Positions 55,138 through 63,268 of a DNA stretch of 64,000 bases are shown one piece after another. Position 1 is the first letter of the stretch. Each line of letters begins with the position of its first letter. The translations under genes and the position numbers were made by a program. The notes under the pieces were generated by a model. The model made no database searches. It was not told the DNA's origin and was given only the letters and a program-made list of their open reading frames with translations. Source of the stretch: Halorientalis sp. IM1011 (GTDB taxonomy: Archaea > Halobacteriota > Halobacteria > Halobacteriales > Haloarculaceae); assembly GCF_001989615.1 (NCBI RefSeq), contig NZ_CP019067.1:62001-126000 (forward strand). The letters are read 5' to 3'.

Positions 55138-56928
55138 CTATCGGTGGTGGTTGTGGCCCTCCTCGGGGAAGCGATTCCCGCGGGGGATCAGTCTCGTCTC
55201 GCAGTAGGCGTCGCCGTCGGCGTAGTCCACACCCGGCTGGACGAACGGGTACGGGCCGTCTGCGGGCGTGTTCTGGGCGTCGCCGCCGTCGTCGGCCGTC
55301 CGGACCCGTCCCGACGCCTCGTAGTCGATAGGCGAGTGTTCGGCCAGGTAAGCCACGACCACGTCGGCCGGGGTCGTCTCGTCGTCGACCTGCACGTCAT
55401 GGAACGGGAAGCCGCAGTTCCCGAGGTCGCGTTCCGGGTCGCCCGGCCTGCGGAACGTCGCCACCGAGTAGGTCGCCTCCGGATCGATCGGGTCGCCGTC
55501 GATCCGCAACTCCACCAGGCGGCGGCCGCGCTTCGCGGTCGGGTCGACGATCACTTCGACGTTCGAGGAGTACGACCGGACCCGGCCGTCTTCCTGGGCG
55601 TACGGGTACGGCGTGAAGTTGTCTTCGAGGAACCGCTCCATGTGACTGGTCAGCTGTTGCCCGTACGCGACACCCTTCGCGACCGGTGCCGTCATCGGGA
55701 ACGCCGTGTACACGTCGCCGAGCGTTATCTCGCCGGGCGGGACCACGGTTCCGTAGCGGAACCCGTGCGCGACGGCCAGATCGGTTCCGAAGTGCGACCG
55801 CACGGCGTCGTTGAACAGCGTGTTCCAGGTGCTCTCCAGAAACGACTGCCGGCACAGGGCTGTCTCCGTCCGACCGACGACCGTATCGAGCGGTCGGTCC
55901 AGCCGTCCGGCCCCACGCTCGAAGTCGGGATCGTCGTCGAAGAACGGTCGCCGCACGGCCTCGATGGTCGCCGCCGCCTCCGGGTCAGGGTTCGGCGTGT
56001 ACGGGCTGTTCTCGGTCAGGCAGTAGAGGCAGTGGCGAAACTGCAGCTGGCCGTCACGGATTCGGAGGTCGACGCGGCCGAGCGCGTCGCCCATCCCGGA
56101 CTCGACGACGACGGTCCCGTCGACGAGCAACGGATCGTACGTGTACTCGTGGGTGTGGGCGCTGAACAGCAGGTCGACCGTCGGACAGTCCTTTGCGGCC
56201 TGCACCATCCAGGGGAGGCCGATCTCGGTCACGCCGACCACGATGTCGGCCCCCTCCTCGCGAGCCTCAGTTGCAGCGGATTCGAGGAGCCTCGGGTGTT
56301 TTCCGAACCGGTACTTTCCCCGGTAGAACGCGGGCGCCATCCGATCCACGTAGACGTTCGTCATGCCGACGACGCCGATGACGACGTCGCCGACATCGAG
56401 CAGTTCGTAGGCATCGTACAGCCGATCGGTCGAGTCCCAGTCGTAGAGGTTGGCGGCCAGCACGGACGCGTCGAGTTCGTCCAGCAGTGCTGTGACGTTC
56501 CCGTCCTCTGGGGCCTCGTTCGAGTAATCCCAGTTCCCGGGGACGTACACGTCGGGACACAGGTGTCGATCGATCGGTTCCAACATTACACGGCCGTTCG
56601 TGTAGGTCGTCTCCGCGGAGCCGTGAAACGTGTCGCCACACATCAGTGTCCGGACGGGGTACTCCTCGCGCAGTTCGTCCAGTTTCGCCGAGAGGACCGG
56701 AACGCCGCCTGCGCGTTCGATCACGCGATCGTCGCCGTCGAATTCGAGTCCGGGATTGGACTGCTGCGTGTCGTAGTAGACCTGATCCCGGGCAGCCAGC
56801 TGGCCGTGGAGGTCGCTCACGTGTGTCAGCACCACGTCCGGGTCGCCGTCGGTAGCGACTCGGCGCCCGTCGCAGTTCCGCCACGAACCCAGGTGGTCTT
56901 CCGATGGGGCCATTCCTGGAGTACCCAT
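55138..56928 (-). CDS. SoxB-like metallophosphoesterase/5'-nucleotidase-fold protein
   Basis: 596 residues. Metal motifs: VVLTHVSDLHGQL (Asp39, His41), LMCGDTFHGSAETTYTNGRV (Asp99), VPGNWDYSNE (Asn132 with Trp133 replacing the His of 5'-nucleotidases, as in SoxB), and LFSAHTHEYTYD (His258, His260). The residue equivalent to a further metal His is Glu235 (VGVTEIG). A C-terminal 5'-nucleotidase domain follows (FRYGTVVPPGEITLGDVYTA). SoxB releases sulfate from a carrier in the Sox system, but here no signal peptide or lipobox is seen, so a cytoplasmic location is likely. Start 56928; Met6 is an alternative. Confidence 0.82.
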   Translation of the reverse strand: MGTPGMAPSEDHLGSWRNCDGRRVATDGDPDVVLTHVSDLHGQLAARDQVYYDTQQSNPGLEFDGDDRVIERAGGVPVLSAKLDELREEYPVRTLMCGDTFHGSAETTYTNGRVMLEPIDRHLCPDVYVPGNWDYSNEAPEDGNVTALLDELDASVLAANLYDWDSTDRLYDAYELLDVGDVVIGVVGMTNVYVDRMAPAFYRGKYRFGKHPRLLESAATEAREEGADIVVGVTEIGLPWMVQAAKDCPTVDLLFSAHTHEYTYDPLLVDGTVVVESGMGDALGRVDLRIRDGQLQFRHCLYCLTENSPYTPNPDPEAAATIEAVRRPFFDDDPDFERGAGRLDRPLDTVVGRTETALCRQSFLESTWNTLFNDAVRSHFGTDLAVAHGFRYGTVVPPGEITLGDVYTAFPMTAPVAKGVAYGQQLTSHMERFLEDNFTPYPYAQEDGRVRSYSSNVEVIVDPTAKRGRRLVELRIDGDPIDPEATYSVATFRRPGDPERDLGNCGFPFHDVQVDDETTPADVVVAYLAEHSPIDYEASGRVRTADDGGDAQNTPADGPYPFVQPGVDYADGDAYCETRLIPRGNRFPEEGHNHHR

Positions 56929-57076
56929 CTCGGTAGCATCGGAATCAAAGGTTGTGGCGGGTTACTCCCGACCCAGAACGAATCGCGTGCTCGTTCCATG
57001 GGCCGGGGGGGTTCCAAATTATAATAAAACACACACTGATATTTTTACATTAGCTTCGAGAACCGTTGGGTAAATC

Positions 57077-57328
57077 ATGGCAGACAGAGACGACCTGCGC
57101 CAGCAGATGATCGATGCCTTCGGGGGGGCCGACTATCCGATCTCCAGTCCGATGGATCTCGTGCCCGCCCTGCCCAACGGGCCGTCGACGACGTTCGAGT
57201 CCGGGGACTTCTCGATGACGGCGATGGAACTGAATACCAAACTCTCTGGCGGTGATTTCCCCTACGACAGTGCCGAGACATTCGTCGACGATATCGTGGA
57301 CGAACTCGAAAATCAGGATCTGATCTGA
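57077..57328 (+). CDS. MTH865-like family protein
   Basis: 83 residues. MADRDDLRQQMIDAFGGADY, ISSPMDLVPALPNGPSTTFE, FPYDSAETFVDDIVDELENQ. It matches the short helical MTH865 family (EF-hand-like fold) found in many euryarchaea. The function is unknown. An AT-rich promoter stretch (57018-57052) lies just upstream. Confidence 0.88.
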   Translation: MADRDDLRQQMIDAFGGADYPISSPMDLVPALPNGPSTTFESGDFSMTAMELNTKLSGGDFPYDSAETFVDDIVDELENQDLI

Positions 57329-57353
57329 GCCGGCTATTCGATCGGTTCTCCGG

Positions 57354-57842
57354 TCACGGTTGCGCGACAGCCAGTAGCGCCGCGACGGTACCTGCGACGC
57401 CGAGCGCGAGCAGACCGTAGTTGGCGAGCGGATTCTTTGCCCGGACGAGATCCAGTGTGATCGCGCGCCCCGAGAGCGGCCACAGCGGCCTGATACCCAT
57501 CGGCGTGAGTACGTCGCCGAGCAGGTGGGCACAGACGCCCAGCGTCCCGAACCCGAATCCCGCCACCGCGAGTTCGGGCGCGACTGGTGTGGTCGGTCGA
57601 CCGCCGAGGACCCACCCGACCGAGCCGAAACCGAAGCCGACGAGCAGGGCGAACCAGATGGTGTGGGTCACGCCGCGGTGGGACACCAGCGGTAGTTCGT
57701 GGTCCACGTCGGGCAGGGACGCGACAGAGAGCACGCAGAGCTCCCCGAGGACGGCCAGATCCGGACGCCCCACCAGCACCAGCGCGACGGCGACCGGGAG
57801 CACGACCAGCAGCGAGACGCCGAGGTGGCCTGCCCTGTACAC
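57354..57842 (-). CDS. Membrane-bound metal-dependent hydrolase (YdjM/DUF457)
   Basis: 162 residues, about four helices. SLPDVDHELPLVSHRGVTHT with DVDH and HRGxTHT metal motifs, and GVCAHLLGDVLTPMGIRPLW, where HLLxDxxTP completes the site. Members are inner-membrane hydrolases; LexA control in E. coli does not carry over here. Substrate unknown. Convergent with the MTH865-like gene. Confidence 0.93.
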   Translation of the reverse strand: MYRAGHLGVSLLVVLPVAVALVLVGRPDLAVLGELCVLSVASLPDVDHELPLVSHRGVTHTIWFALLVGFGFGSVGWVLGGRPTTPVAPELAVAGFGFGTLGVCAHLLGDVLTPMGIRPLWPLSGRAITLDLVRAKNPLANYGLLALGVAGTVAALLAVAQP

Positions 57843-57922
57843 ACATCGAACTCGTTCGCTCCCGGATATGAACCTTCGGTCGCGATGGGGACGCTTAACC
57901 GGCTTCCACAGCCATTTGGCGT

Positions 57923-58084
57923 ATGCTCACGTCGGTCGCCGAGACGGTACTGTGTCGGTTCGGTCCGTTCGTCGTGCCGGTCGCCCTCTTTTTCGGCGGC
58001 GTGGCCGTCTACGCTCTCCTGTGGCTGTTCTACCGCTGGCGCGACGGAGCGGTAGTCGATGGGGATTCGACCTGGGAGGAGTGA
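57923..58084 (+). CDS. 53-residue single-helix membrane protein
   Basis: Short gene: MLTSVAETVLCRFGPFVVPV, one long hydrophobic helix (about 16-40), then WRDGAVVDGDSTWEE. A GCTTAACC box at 57890s gives a start site close to the ATG. Likely real because of its acidic halophilic tail, though no function is known. Divergent from the YdjM gene. Confidence 0.68.
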   Translation: MLTSVAETVLCRFGPFVVPVALFFGGVAVYALLWLFYRWRDGAVVDGDSTWEE

Positions 58085-58127
58085 TCCACGCCGAACACTG
58101 AAGCCACTGGTGACCGATGCAATTGGC

Positions 58128-58700
58128 ATGCCAGAAGATATCGAGGCGATGACGCGGTTCGAGGTACCGGACGTGGCGGACCTGCCAGAGGACCTGCAGG
58201 AACGCATCGAGGAAGAGACCGAGCGCGCCGGATTCACGCCGAACGTTTTCCTCGCGTTGGGGTATCGCCCGAAACAGGCGCGGGCGTTCATCGAGTATCA
58301 CGACGCCTTGCTGGAGGAGACGGCGCTGGAGCGCGAGGAGATCGAGATGCTGATCGTCACGGTCTCTGGCGTCAACGACTGCCTGTACTGCATCGTCGCC
58401 CACGGCGCGCTCTGTCGAATCTACGCCGACGATCCCCATCTGGCCGAGCAACTGGCCGCGAACCACCGAACGGCGAACGTCAACGACGCCCACCGCGCGA
58501 TGCTCGATTTCGCCGTCAAACTCACCGAGGAGCCGGAGCGGATCGCGGACGAGGACCTCCAGCGACTCCGTGATCACGGCTTCAGTCAGGAAGCGATCTG
58601 GGATATCGGGAACGTCGTCTCCTTTTACAACCTCTCGAACCGGATGGCTCACCTGGCCGATATGCGGCCGAACGAGGAGTTCTACACGCTCGGTCGGTGA
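58128..58700 (+). CDS. Peroxidase-related AhpD/CMD-family protein
   Basis: 190 residues. VNDCLYCIVAHGALCRI holds Cys85-x2-Cys88 and His92, the redox-active proton relay of AhpD-like enzymes. Upstream, FTPNVFLALGYRPKQARAFI and FIEYHDALLEETALER are typical of the uncharacterised peroxidase-related enzyme family. It may reduce organic peroxides or act as a thiol-disulfide reductase partner. ATG 58128 is used; the in-frame extension from 58059 is inconsistent with the family. Confidence 0.93.
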   Translation: MPEDIEAMTRFEVPDVADLPEDLQERIEEETERAGFTPNVFLALGYRPKQARAFIEYHDALLEETALEREEIEMLIVTVSGVNDCLYCIVAHGALCRIYADDPHLAEQLAANHRTANVNDAHRAMLDFAVKLTEEPERIADEDLQRLRDHGFSQEAIWDIGNVVSFYNLSNRMAHLADMRPNEEFYTLGR

Positions 58701-58721
58701 GCCACAGTCGACCGCCGGCGG

Positions 58722-59114
58722 TCAGAGCTGCGGTTCGACCTCGTCGTCGAGATACTGGATGCAGTACTCCACGTCTTCCATCGTGGCGTCGCCGTCGCGC
58801 TGGATCGAGATCAGGAAGCCGGCCTTCACGTTCGACGGGTCGCGCCACGTGAGCACCCACGCCTCGTCGAACACGCGGACGAACGATCTCAGCTCCCCGG
58901 TCTTGAACACCGTCTCCTGGTCGGAGAAGCTGAGTTGCTGGACGATGGCGTCGTCGAGGATCTGCTGTCGTTCGTCCAGCTCGTACTGTTCTCTCACGTC
59001 GGGCCGGAACTTCACCGCCGAAGATCTGGCGTCGTACTGGACGACCGTCCGGAGGTCGTCACCGACCCGTTCTCGTAAATCGTCCCAGACGATGTCGACG
59101 AGATTACGTTCCAT
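58722..59114 (-). CDS. Conserved haloarchaeal protein (DUF7522-like), unknown
   Basis: 130 residues. DLRTVVQYDARSSAVKFRPD, REQYELDERQQILDDAIVQQ, SFVRVFDEAWVLTWRDP, GFLISIQRDGDATMEDVEYC. I recall similar haloarchaeal proteins annotated DUF7522, possibly sensor-like. No motif gives a function. It ends in EVEPQL. Divergent from the Lrp-TRASH gene. Confidence 0.7.
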   Translation of the reverse strand: MERNLVDIVWDDLRERVGDDLRTVVQYDARSSAVKFRPDVREQYELDERQQILDDAIVQQLSFSDQETVFKTGELRSFVRVFDEAWVLTWRDPSNVKAGFLISIQRDGDATMEDVEYCIQYLDDEVEPQL

Positions 59115-59270
59115 TTTCCGGACCGTTCGGTCTCTCGGTTCTTAGTTCTTGGTTCGGATACTCGGGACGTGTCCGCTGCAGAATGGGATTGGACGGCGGG
59201 GACGGGTAGACAGCGAAACTGAGTCGGTAGACGGCGAAACTGATTTCCCCGAACCGGGCGCAGTGCCCGC

Positions 59271-59867
59271 ATGCGCGGACTCGACGACACGGACAGGGAG
59301 ATCCTCGACATCCTCCTCTCGGACGGGCGTCGTCCGTACAGCGACATCGCCGATGCGGTCGACCTCTCGCCGCCCGCGGTGTCCGACCGGATCGAACGGT
59401 TACAGGAGATCGGCGTGGTCCGTCGGTTCACGGTCGACCTCGACCGAACTGTTCTCCACGAGGGTGTCCCGGTGCTGGTCGACCTCCAGGTTCGACCCGG
59501 CCGGGCGAGCGCTGTCGCCGACGGGCTGGCGGACGCGGACCCGGTCGAGCACGTCTTCACCACCGCCGACGGACGCGTCGTGGCCACCGCCACGGTCTCC
59601 GACGGCGACGTGGGCGGGATGCTCTCCGAGGCCATCGAGATGGACACGATCGACGGATACGACGTGGACCTGCTCTCCGACACCGCCTGGTCGCCCTCGA
59701 TGGCCGAGGCGGAGTTCGCCCCCGAGTGTGCCGAGTGCGGCAACACGGTCGACACCGAAGGCGAGAGTGTCGAACTCGATGGCACGCTGTATCACTTCTG
59801 CTGTTCGTCCTGTCAGTCCCGGTTCGTCGACCACTACGAGGACCTTCGAGACGGCGCGACCTCCTGA
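59271..59867 (+). CDS. Lrp/AsnC-type regulator with TRASH metal domain
   Basis: 198 residues. N-terminal helix-turn-helix (1-60: LDDTDREILDILLSDGRRPY, DIADAVDLSPPAVSDRIERL), a middle alpha/beta domain, and a C-terminal TRASH zinc/copper-binding domain with Cys153, 156, 177, 178 and 181 (ECAECGNT, LYHFCCSSCQSRF). In Halobacterium a homologous Lrp-TRASH protein senses copper and controls a P-type copper ATPase. It lies 120 bases upstream of copA, in agreement. Confidence 0.93.
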   Translation: MRGLDDTDREILDILLSDGRRPYSDIADAVDLSPPAVSDRIERLQEIGVVRRFTVDLDRTVLHEGVPVLVDLQVRPGRASAVADGLADADPVEHVFTTADGRVVATATVSDGDVGGMLSEAIEMDTIDGYDVDLLSDTAWSPSMAEAEFAPECAECGNTVDTEGESVELDGTLYHFCCSSCQSRFVDHYEDLRDGATS

Positions 59868-59872
59868 CGGAG

Positions 59873-59938
59873 TTAATATACCGGACTGACACCAGGTGCC
59901 GGTTTCGAAACGAAATATCCGGCCGCTTTCTGGGCCGG
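59873..59938 (+). promoter_or_regulatory. copA promoter with palindrome and hairpin
   Basis: TTAATATA at 59873-59880 is the likely TATA. A perfect palindrome GTTTCGAAAC (59902-59911) overlaps the predicted start site. A GC hairpin CCGGCC-8-GGCCGG (59919-59938) lies behind it in the leader. It is a likely site for the Lrp-TRASH regulator. Confidence 0.6.
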
Positions 59939-59987
59939 TAAAACAAGGACAAACCGCTTCAACGTGGGTCCCCTATGTTCGAGTAAG

Positions 59988-62588
59988 ATGACCGAACGGC
60001 GCACGCGGCTGGAGCTGACGGGGATGAGCTGTGCCAACTGCGCGGGCACGATCGACGACTCACTCGCGGATCTCGACGGGGTCGCCGAGTCCGACGTGAA
60101 CTTCGCCACCGACGAGGGGACGGTGACCTACGACCCCGACGAGACCTCGCTGGCCGAGATCTACGCGGCCATCGAGGACGCCGGGTACGGCGTCGTCCGT
60201 GAGTCGGTCACCATCCCGATCACCGATATGTCCTGTGCGAACTGTGCCGAGACCAACGAGCAGGCACTGGAAGACCAGCCCGGGGTGATCGAGGCCGAGG
60301 TCAACTACGCGACCGACGAGGCCAGCGTGACGTACAACCCCGCCGAGACCGGCCAGTCAGCGCTGTACGATGCCATCGAGGACGCGGGCTACACACCGGT
60401 CAGGGACGACGAGCGCGATGACGGCGAGGGGGCGAGTGGGTCCTCGCAGGATCGCCAGGACGCTGCCCGGCAGGCAGAGATCGATCGGCAGAAACGACTC
60501 GTACTGTTCGGTGCCGCGCTCTCCCTGCCGCTGGTGGCGATGGCTGGGGTCCACTTGTTTGCCGAGGGGTTGCTGGCGGGGACGTTCGTCGGCGAGTGGT
60601 CCGGCGTAATCGCCCTCCTGCTCGCGACGCCCATCCAGATCGTGCTGGGCCGTGAGTTCTACGAGAACAGCTACACGGCGCTAGTCAAGAACCGGACGGC
60701 CAACATGGACGTGCTGATCGCGCTCGGCTCGTCGACGGCCTACGTCTACTCGGTGGTCGTCCTGCTCGGCCTGCTCGCCTCCGAAGGGCTGTACTTCGAC
60801 ACCGCGGCGCTCATCCTCGTGTTCATCACGCTGGGGAACTACCTCGAAGCCCGCTCGAAGGGACAGGCCGGCGAGGCGATCCGACAGCTGCTGGAGATGC
60901 AGGCCGACACGGCCACGCTGGTCGACGAGGACGGTGACGAACGGGAGATCCCGGTCGAGGACATCGAGGTCGGCGACCGGATGAAGGTCCGGCCGGGCGA
61001 GAAGATTCCGACGGACGGGACGGTCGTGGACGGCTCCAGCGCGGTCGACGAGTCGATGGTGACCGGTGAATCGGTCCCCGTCGAGAAGAGTGAAGGCGAC
61101 GAAGTGGTCGGGTCGACGGTCAACCAGAACGGCGTGCTCGTGGTGGAGGCGACGAAGGTCGGTTCGGAGACGGCGATCCAGCAGATCGTCTCGATGGTCA
61201 AGGACGCCCAGAGCCGCCAGCCGGAGATCCAGAACGTCGCGGACCGCATCAGCGCGTACTTCGTCCCCGCGGTCATCGTGAACGCGCTGTTCTGGGCGGG
61301 GATCTGGTACGCGTTCCCCGAGGTGCTGGCGGGATTCGTCGACGCCCTCCCGCTCTGGGGACTCGTCGCCGGCGGTCCCGCGGCGGCCGGCGGTGCCATC
61401 TCGGTCTTCGAGTTCTCGGTCATCGTCTTCGCCAGCGCGGTCCTGATCGCCTGTCCCTGCGCGCTGGGACTGGCGACGCCCGCGGCGACGATGGTCGGCA
61501 CCTCCATCGGCGCGCAGAACGGCGTCCTGTTCAAGGGCGGTGACGTGCTGGAGCGAGTCCGGGACACCGATACCGTCGTCTTCGACAAGACGGGGACGCT
61601 GACCGAAGGCGAGATGCAGTTGACCGACGTGGAAGTCCTCGGGCCGACCCCGGACGGCGGTGCCGCGGCCGACGGCGGAACGCTGCAACCCGAGATCGAC
61701 GAATCCTACGTCCTCGACGCCGCAGCCAGTGCCGAACGGGGCAGCGAACACCCGCTCGCGGAAGCCATCGTCGCCGGCGCGCGCGAACGGGACCTCGACC
61801 CCGCCGAACCCGAGGAGTTCGAGAACGTCCCCGGGCAGGGTGTGCAGGCCACGACGAGTCACGGCGAGGTCCTCGTCGGGAACCGCCGACTGCTCGACGA
61901 GCACGACGTGGATCCGGCACCGGCGGCCGAGACGATGGAGCGTCTGGAGAGCGAAGGCAAGACCGCGATGCTCGTCGCTGTCGACGGCGAGCTGGTCGGT
62001 GTCGTCGCGACGGCGGACACGGTCAAAGAGTCCGCGAAAGCGGCCGTGAGCGCGCTCCGCGAACGTGACCTGTCCGTCCACATGATCACCGGCGACAACG
62101 AGCGGACGGCCGAGGCCGTCGCCGAACAGGTCGGGATCGACCCCGGGAACGTCCGCGCGGAGGTTCTGCCGGAGGACAAGGCCGACGCTATCGAGGCGAT
62201 TCAGGACGACGGCGAGCGGGCGATGATGGTCGGTGACGGTGTCAACGACGCGCCCGCGCTGGCGGCGGCGTTCGTCGGCTGTGCCATCGGCAGCGGAACG
62301 GACGTGGCAATCGAGGCCGCAGATGTGACGCTGATGCGGTCGGACCCCCAGGACGTGCTGAAGGCCATCCGCGTCTCCGAGGGGACGCTGGCCAAGATCA
62401 AGCAGAACCTGTTCTGGGCGCTGGGGTACAACACGGCGATGATCCCGCTGGCCTCGCTGGGGCTGTTGCAACCCGTGCTCGCGGCGGGTGCGATGGCGCT
62501 GTCAAGCGTCTCCGTGCTGGCGAACAGCCTCGTGTTCCGCTCGTACACGCCGACGGAGGATTACCGGCTGCTCGGCCGGTTCCGCTGA
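59988..62588 (+). CDS. copA: Copper-exporting P-type ATPase CopA
   Basis: 866 residues, P1B-type. Two N-terminal HMA domains with MSCANC (Cys15/18 and Cys83/86). Membrane helices begin near 175. The actuator loop has [15 protein letters not shown], the transport site is CPC (489-491, [11 protein letters not shown]), the phosphorylation site DKTGTLT (Asp533), the nucleotide-binding HP motif is at His588 ([10 protein letters not shown]), and [12 protein letters not shown] is the hinge. It pumps Cu(I) out of the cell. An acidic linker (150-165) separates the HMA pair from the membrane. The start is ATG 59988. Confidence 0.97.
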   Translation: MTERRTRLELTGMSCANCAGTIDDSLADLDGVAESDVNFATDEGTVTYDPDETSLAEIYAAIEDAGYGVVRESVTIPITDMSCANCAETNEQALEDQPGVIEAEVNYATDEASVTYNPAETGQSALYDAIEDAGYTPVRDDERDDGEGASGSSQDRQDAARQAEIDRQKRLVLFGAALSLPLVAMAGVHLFAEGLLAGTFVGEWSGVIALLLATPIQIVLGREFYENSYTALVKNRTANMDVLIALGSSTAYVYSVVVLLGLLASEGLYFDTAALILVFITLGNYLEARSKGQAGEAIRQLLEMQADTATLVDEDGDEREIPVEDIEVGDRMKVRPGEKIPTDGTVVDGSSAVDESMVTGESVPVEKSEGDEVVGSTVNQNGVLVVEATKVGSETAIQQIVSMVKDAQSRQPEIQNVADRISAYFVPAVIVNALFWAGIWYAFPEVLAGFVDALPLWGLVAGGPAAAGGAISVFEFSVIVFASAVLIACPCALGLATPAATMVGTSIGAQNGVLFKGGDVLERVRDTDTVVFDKTGTLTEGEMQLTDVEVLGPTPDGGAAADGGTLQPEIDESYVLDAAASAERGSEHPLAEAIVAGARERDLDPAEPEEFENVPGQGVQATTSHGEVLVGNRRLLDEHDVDPAPAAETMERLESEGKTAMLVAVDGELVGVVATADTVKESAKAAVSALRERDLSVHMITGDNERTAEAVAEQVGIDPGNVRAEVLPEDKADAIEAIQDDGERAMMVGDGVNDAPALAAAFVGCAIGSGTDVAIEAADVTLMRSDPQDVLKAIRVSEGTLAKIKQNLFWALGYNTAMIPLASLGLLQPVLAAGAMALSSVSVLANSLVFRSYTPTEDYRLLGRFR

Positions 62589-62678
62589 GTCGGAACTGGA
62601 GGGCACCGACCCGCAACTACCCGAAAACAAAACAGGTCGGGTACGTCGCTCATCCGGGTCCGGCGCGTACGGTCGGGT

Positions 62679-63077
62679 ATGTCGAAACCCGAGATCGAGT
62701 GGTCGACACGACGCCAGTCCGAACCGACCGACAGCGGATTTCCCTCTGTGAGAGACCCGGCGAGTCTCTTCGGTGCGCTCGCGTCGGCCCGTCGTCTGGC
62801 GTTGCTGTGGACGCTCGCCGACGCCGACGGTCAGGTCTCGCTGACCACGGCGTCACGGCGGATCCCAGAGCGTGAGCGGGAACTCGACTCGAACTGCGAG
62901 GCGGTACCGGCAGCGACGGAGGTCCGAACGACGCTCCGGCACGGCCACGTCCCGAAACTCCGGGCCGTCGGTCTGGTGACGTTCGACGAATCCACGGAGA
63001 CGCTCCGCCTCTCGATCGACGAGGAACGGTTGCGCCACCTGCTAGACGGGGCGGTCGATACTCGGATCGACACCTGA
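62679..63077 (+). CDS. Winged-helix protein, DUF7344-like
   Basis: 132 residues. PASLFGALASARRLALLWTL, ADADGQVSLTTASRRIPERE, RTTLRHGHVPKLRAVGLVTF form a winged helix typical of a haloarchaeal DUF7344-type regulator. The N-terminal ~30 residues are polar. It may respond to copper or redox since it sits between copA and a halocyanin gene, but that is context only. Confidence 0.75.
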   Translation: MSKPEIEWSTRRQSEPTDSGFPSVRDPASLFGALASARRLALLWTLADADGQVSLTTASRRIPERERELDSNCEAVPAATEVRTTLRHGHVPKLRAVGLVTFDESTETLRLSIDEERLRHLLDGAVDTRIDT

Positions 63078-63238
63078 CGCCGGCACAGACATGGCCGCTG
63101 ACAATATGGGCTACCCACCGTATCGACCGACCGACCCGACAGGCTTGCTATCGTCGGTCTATCCCGGGCACAGTCGACGTGCGCTCTGTTCAGTCCGGGG
63201 ACTCACATGGTATCGGATCCCGAAGGAAGGTCAAGTGA

Positions 63239-63244
63239 TTTATA
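63239..63244 (+). promoter_or_regulatory. TATA box of the halocyanin-like gene
   Basis: TTTATA 25-30 bases before ATG 63269, so the mRNA is nearly leaderless. Confidence 0.65.
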
Positions 63245-63268
63245 TTTGTGGACACAGAGGTTTGCCGC

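Noticed and set aside
59919-59938. Hairpin as a terminator of the Lrp-TRASH gene
   Set aside because: No T-run follows and it lies inside the copA leader; kept as a regulatory candidate instead.
60681-62471. Minus-strand 596-residue open frame
   Set aside because: Antisense to copA.
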